DNA of 64,000 bases, from assembly GCF_024171785.1 (NCBI RefSeq), contig NZ_JAMTCK010000006.1, positions 62,001-126,000 on the forward strand. The letters are read 5' to 3'. The DNA is from Goodfellowiella coeruleoviolacea. Its GTDB lineage: Bacteria > Actinomycetota > Actinomycetes > Mycobacteriales > Pseudonocardiaceae. How positions within the stretch are numbered: the first letter of the stretch is position 1; every line of letters begins with the position of its first letter. Below, one piece after another: positions 61,787-64,000 of the stretch. Below the pieces are notes generated by a model. It was given only the letters and a program-made list of their open reading frames with translations, had not been told where the DNA came from and did not search any database. A program made the translations under genes and the position numbers.

Positions 61787-62092
61787 GTGAGCAGACGCGA
61801 CAACCCAACGGGCCAACACGGACAACGCGAGCGCCCCGCCCGCGCGGCCGAGCCACCCCCGCCCGGGGTCGCCCCGGCCGGCGAACAGGCCGTGATCGCG
61901 CTGCTGCGGGCGGCCGGCGCGCACCGCCTGACCACACCCGCCCAGCGGGCCCGGATCCGGGACGCGGTGCTGGCCCGCCTGGCCGGCCACGACAGCGCGG
62001 CCGCCAACACCCCACCCGCCGACACGCCCACCGACACCGGGGCGCCGGCTGCGCGCCGGCACCCCGACAAGATCACCCCGGCCGGCCGCTGA
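61787..62092 (+). CDS. Uncharacterised basic protein after sigma factor
   Basis: About 101 residues from GTG 61787; the ribosome site is weak. One predicted amphipathic helix ([36 protein letters not shown]) is flanked by Arg/Pro/Gln-rich disordered ends. No membrane helix, unlike RsbN-type anti-sigma factors, though the helix could bind a sigma factor. It is 82 bp after the sigma gene in the same direction. Gene status moderate. Confidence 0.5.
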   Translation: MSRRDNPTGQHGQRERPARAAEPPPPGVAPAGEQAVIALLRAAGAHRLTTPAQRARIRDAVLARLAGHDSAAANTPPADTPTDTGAPAARRHPDKITPAGR

Positions 62093-62204
62093 CCAGTGCT
62101 CCACCCCCTTTTTCCGGCCTGTTCACGGTGCTGTTCGGCGACTGGGCGCGGACCGGATCGCTACCCTGGGGCCGTGCGGAAAAGGTGGAGCGGGAGGCGC
62201 TGGG

Positions 62205-63392
62205 GTGTCACGAGAGCGTGACGTGACCGACAACGCGGACCACCGGGCGCTGCTGCCCGGGGAGAGCGCGAGTGACGCCGAGCGCGAACGGCTGGCGGCA
62301 CTGGCCGGACAGGCGTCCGCGCTGGCCGCCGCGACCACGGGGGCGGAGACCGTGGGCGCGGGTCAGGACGTGGTGCGCGCGGCCGACGAGGACCAGGCGA
62401 CCGATCTCACCGCAGCCGCGTTCTTCGACGTGGACAACACGATGATGATGGGCGCGTCCATCTTCCACTTCGCCCGGGGGCTGGCCGCGCGCAAGTACTT
62501 CAGCACCTCCGACCTGGCCGGTTTCGCCTGGCGGCAGCTGAAGTTCCGGATCGGCGGCCGGGAGAACCCGGACAGCGTGCGGGCCAGCCGGGAACAGGCG
62601 CTGTCCTTCGTGGCGGGTCGCAGCGTCGCCGAGCTGGTCAGCCTGGGCGAGGAGATCTACGACGAGCTGATGGCCGACCGCATCTGGGCGGGCACCCGGG
62701 CGCTGGCCCAGACGCACCTGGACGCGGGCCGGCGGGTGTGGCTGGTGACCGCCACCCCGGTGGAGCTGGCCGAGATCATCGCCAGGCGGCTGGGGCTGAC
62801 CGGCGCGCTGGGCACGGTGGCCGAGAGCAGGGACGGCATCTACACCGGGCGGCTGGTCGGCGACCTGCTGCACGGCAAGGCCAAGGCGCACGCGGTGCGC
62901 GCGCTGGCCGCGCAGGAAGGGCTGGACCTGCGGCGCTGCACGGCCTACTCGGACTCGGTGAACGACCTGCCCATGCTGTCCGTGGTCGGCACGGCCGTGG
63001 CGGTGAACCCGGACGCGGGCCTGCGCGAGGTGGCCCGGCGGCGGGGCTGGGAGATCCGCGACTTCCGCACCGGGCGCAAGGCCGCCCGGATCGGCGTGCA
63101 CTCGGTGCTCGGCGCGAGCGCGCTGGCCGGCGTGATCGCCGCCGGCCTGGCCTACCGCCGGCGGGACCGCGAGGACCGCGCCCCGGCCGAGCGCGGCCGG
63201 CTGCGCGCGCTGGGCGGCCGGTGGGTGCCGGCCGCGTGGGGCTCGGCGGCCTGGGGGCCGGACGCCTGGGGTCCGGAGGCCCGGGGCACGGACACCCGGG
63301 GACCGGACACCCGGGGCACTAATACCCGGGGACCGCACGCGCTGGGGCCGGCGCCCGCACCCGCGGCGCAGGCGCCCCGCTCGACCCGCTGA
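62205..63392 (+). CDS. HAD-IB family hydrolase with C-terminal repeats
   Basis: 395 residues from GTG 62205 with GGGAGG seven bases upstream. HAD core: motif [10 protein letters not shown] (nucleophile D75, D77), motif [12 protein letters not shown], motif [17 protein letters not shown] and [11 protein letters not shown]. SerB-like phosphoserine phosphatase family; M. tuberculosis serB1 (Rv0505c) occupies this place. The C-terminal segment 340-395 is a Trp/Gly/Pro/Arg/Thr tandem repeat ([19 protein letters not shown]) unrelated to the fold. A single hydrophobic helix ([15 protein letters not shown]) near 310 may anchor it. Confidence 0.86.
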   Translation: MSRERDVTDNADHRALLPGESASDAERERLAALAGQASALAAATTGAETVGAGQDVVRAADEDQATDLTAAAFFDVDNTMMMGASIFHFARGLAARKYFSTSDLAGFAWRQLKFRIGGRENPDSVRASREQALSFVAGRSVAELVSLGEEIYDELMADRIWAGTRALAQTHLDAGRRVWLVTATPVELAEIIARRLGLTGALGTVAESRDGIYTGRLVGDLLHGKAKAHAVRALAAQEGLDLRRCTAYSDSVNDLPMLSVVGTAVAVNPDAGLREVARRRGWEIRDFRTGRKAARIGVHSVLGASALAGVIAAGLAYRRRDREDRAPAERGRLRALGGRWVPAAWGSAAWGPDAWGPEARGTDTRGPDTRGTNTRGPHALGPAPAPAAQAPRSTR

Positions 63393-63438
63393 CCCCGCAC
63401 CGGCCCCGGCAGCGGACAGCCGGCAGCCGGCAGCCGGC

Positions 63439-63975
63439 TCAGGCCGGCGGGAACGGCTGCCCGGGCGCGCCCTGCTGCGGATACTGCTGTCCCTGCGGCG
63501 GCTGGGGCTGTCCCTGCGGGGGCTGCGGCTGTCCCTGCGGCGGCTGACCCTGCTGGGCCTGGCCGGGCTGCTGCGGCGGCATGCCGTACGGCTGCTGCTG
63601 CGGCGGCTGCGCGTGCGGCTGGTGGCCGGTGTCCGGCACCAGGTACACGGCCGTGCCGTAGGCGGCGATCTCGGTGGTGCCCGGCATGATGTCGCCGCTC
63701 TCGAAGCGCATGGCCAGCACGGCGTTGGCACCCATGGACGCGGCGCTCTCCCGCAGCCGGCCCAGTGCCTCGTAGCGGGAGTCGGACAGCATCTTGGTGT
63801 AGCCCCGCATCTCGCCGCCGACCAGGCTCTTGAAGCCAGCGCCGATGTCGGAGAAGGCGTTGCGGCTGCGCACGGTCAGGCCGAAGACCTCGCCGAACAC
63901 GTGCGCCACGCGGAAGCCCGGCACCTCGTTCATGGTGGACAACAGGACGGGTGGTGGCTGCTGCGGGTAGGCCAT
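63439..63975 (-). CDS. YbjQ/UPF0145 protein with Pro/Gln tail
   Basis: 178 residues. Residues 10-115 are a YbjQ (UPF0145, heavy-metal-binding-like) domain: VLLSTMNEVPGFRVAHVFGE, FGLTVRSRNAFSDIGAGFKS, MRGYTKMLSDSRYEALGRLR, GANAVLAMRFES. The family forms pentamers; metal binding is by annotation only. The last 60 residues are Pro/Gln repeats (PPQGQPQPPQGQPQPPQGQQ). It converges with the HAD gene. Confidence 0.88.
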   Translation of the reverse strand: MAYPQQPPPVLLSTMNEVPGFRVAHVFGEVFGLTVRSRNAFSDIGAGFKSLVGGEMRGYTKMLSDSRYEALGRLRESAASMGANAVLAMRFESGDIMPGTTEIAAYGTAVYLVPDTGHQPHAQPPQQQPYGMPPQQPGQAQQGQPPQGQPQPPQGQPQPPQGQQYPQQGAPGQPFPPA

Positions 63976-64000
63976 GGCCCGATCGTAGCCAGCGGGACAG

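Noticed and set aside
1-64000. tRNA, rRNA or tmRNA genes and insertion sequences with transposase
   Set aside because: No cloverleaf-like or rRNA stretches and no transposase motifs were found on either strand, although short or degenerate ones could be missed by eye.

Overview
The window is chromosomal DNA from a very G+C-rich actinomycete, most likely a member of the Pseudonocardiales. The evidence is the codon bias, GTG/TTG starts, developmental regulators of the BldC and BldN types, two XRE-DUF397 gene pairs, a DUF222-HNH (13E12-type) gene, menaquinone as quinone, and a gene order that follows the Mycobacterium tuberculosis Rv0505-Rv0561 neighbourhood. I placed it from gene content alone and could not run a database search.

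Layout. 0-24 kb: menaquinone genes menJ (partial), menG, menF, menD, menB, menE and menA. These are interspersed with a complete phenylacetyl-CoA epoxidase operon paaABCDE, an XRE-DUF397 locus, a DUF222-HNH nuclease with a LexA-like box, a secreted serine hydrolase, an MFS exporter with a divergent LysR regulator, a secreted M1 peptidase and a secreted SH3-like protein. 24-27.6 kb: a helical WXG-type module resembling type VII secretion cargo. 27.6-31.7 kb: a cysteine desulfhydrase-type PLP enzyme, DUF4229, an Lrp regulator, BldC, a 58-residue membrane protein and LtrA. 31.7-36.8 kb: a MinD-like ATPase followed by the cytochrome c maturation genes ccsA, resB and ccdA.

37.1-45.3 kb is accessory: two aldo/keto reductases, an XRE regulator, small monooxygenase-like proteins, FKBP, a TetR-controlled flavin monooxygenase and a second XRE-DUF397 locus. 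It separates ccdA from its usual partner resA/tlpA (46.4 kb), and members of one dispersed intergenic repeat lie at both borders. 45.3-58.8 kb: YihY, TlpA, a phosphatase and the haem pathway hemL, hemB, cobA-hemD, hemC, hemA and rex. Five tandem paralogous membrane proteins sit between hemL and hemB. 59-64 kb: glutaredoxin, acyl-CoA ligase, BldN-type sigma factor, HAD phosphatase and YbjQ.

Functionally the core is respiratory: quinone synthesis, haem synthesis, cytochrome c assembly and the NADH/NAD+ sensor Rex with a clear operator. The least explained parts are the WXG module at 24-27.6 kb, the XRE-DUF397 triplets with palindromic operators, the five-paralogue membrane array and the repeat-bordered island.
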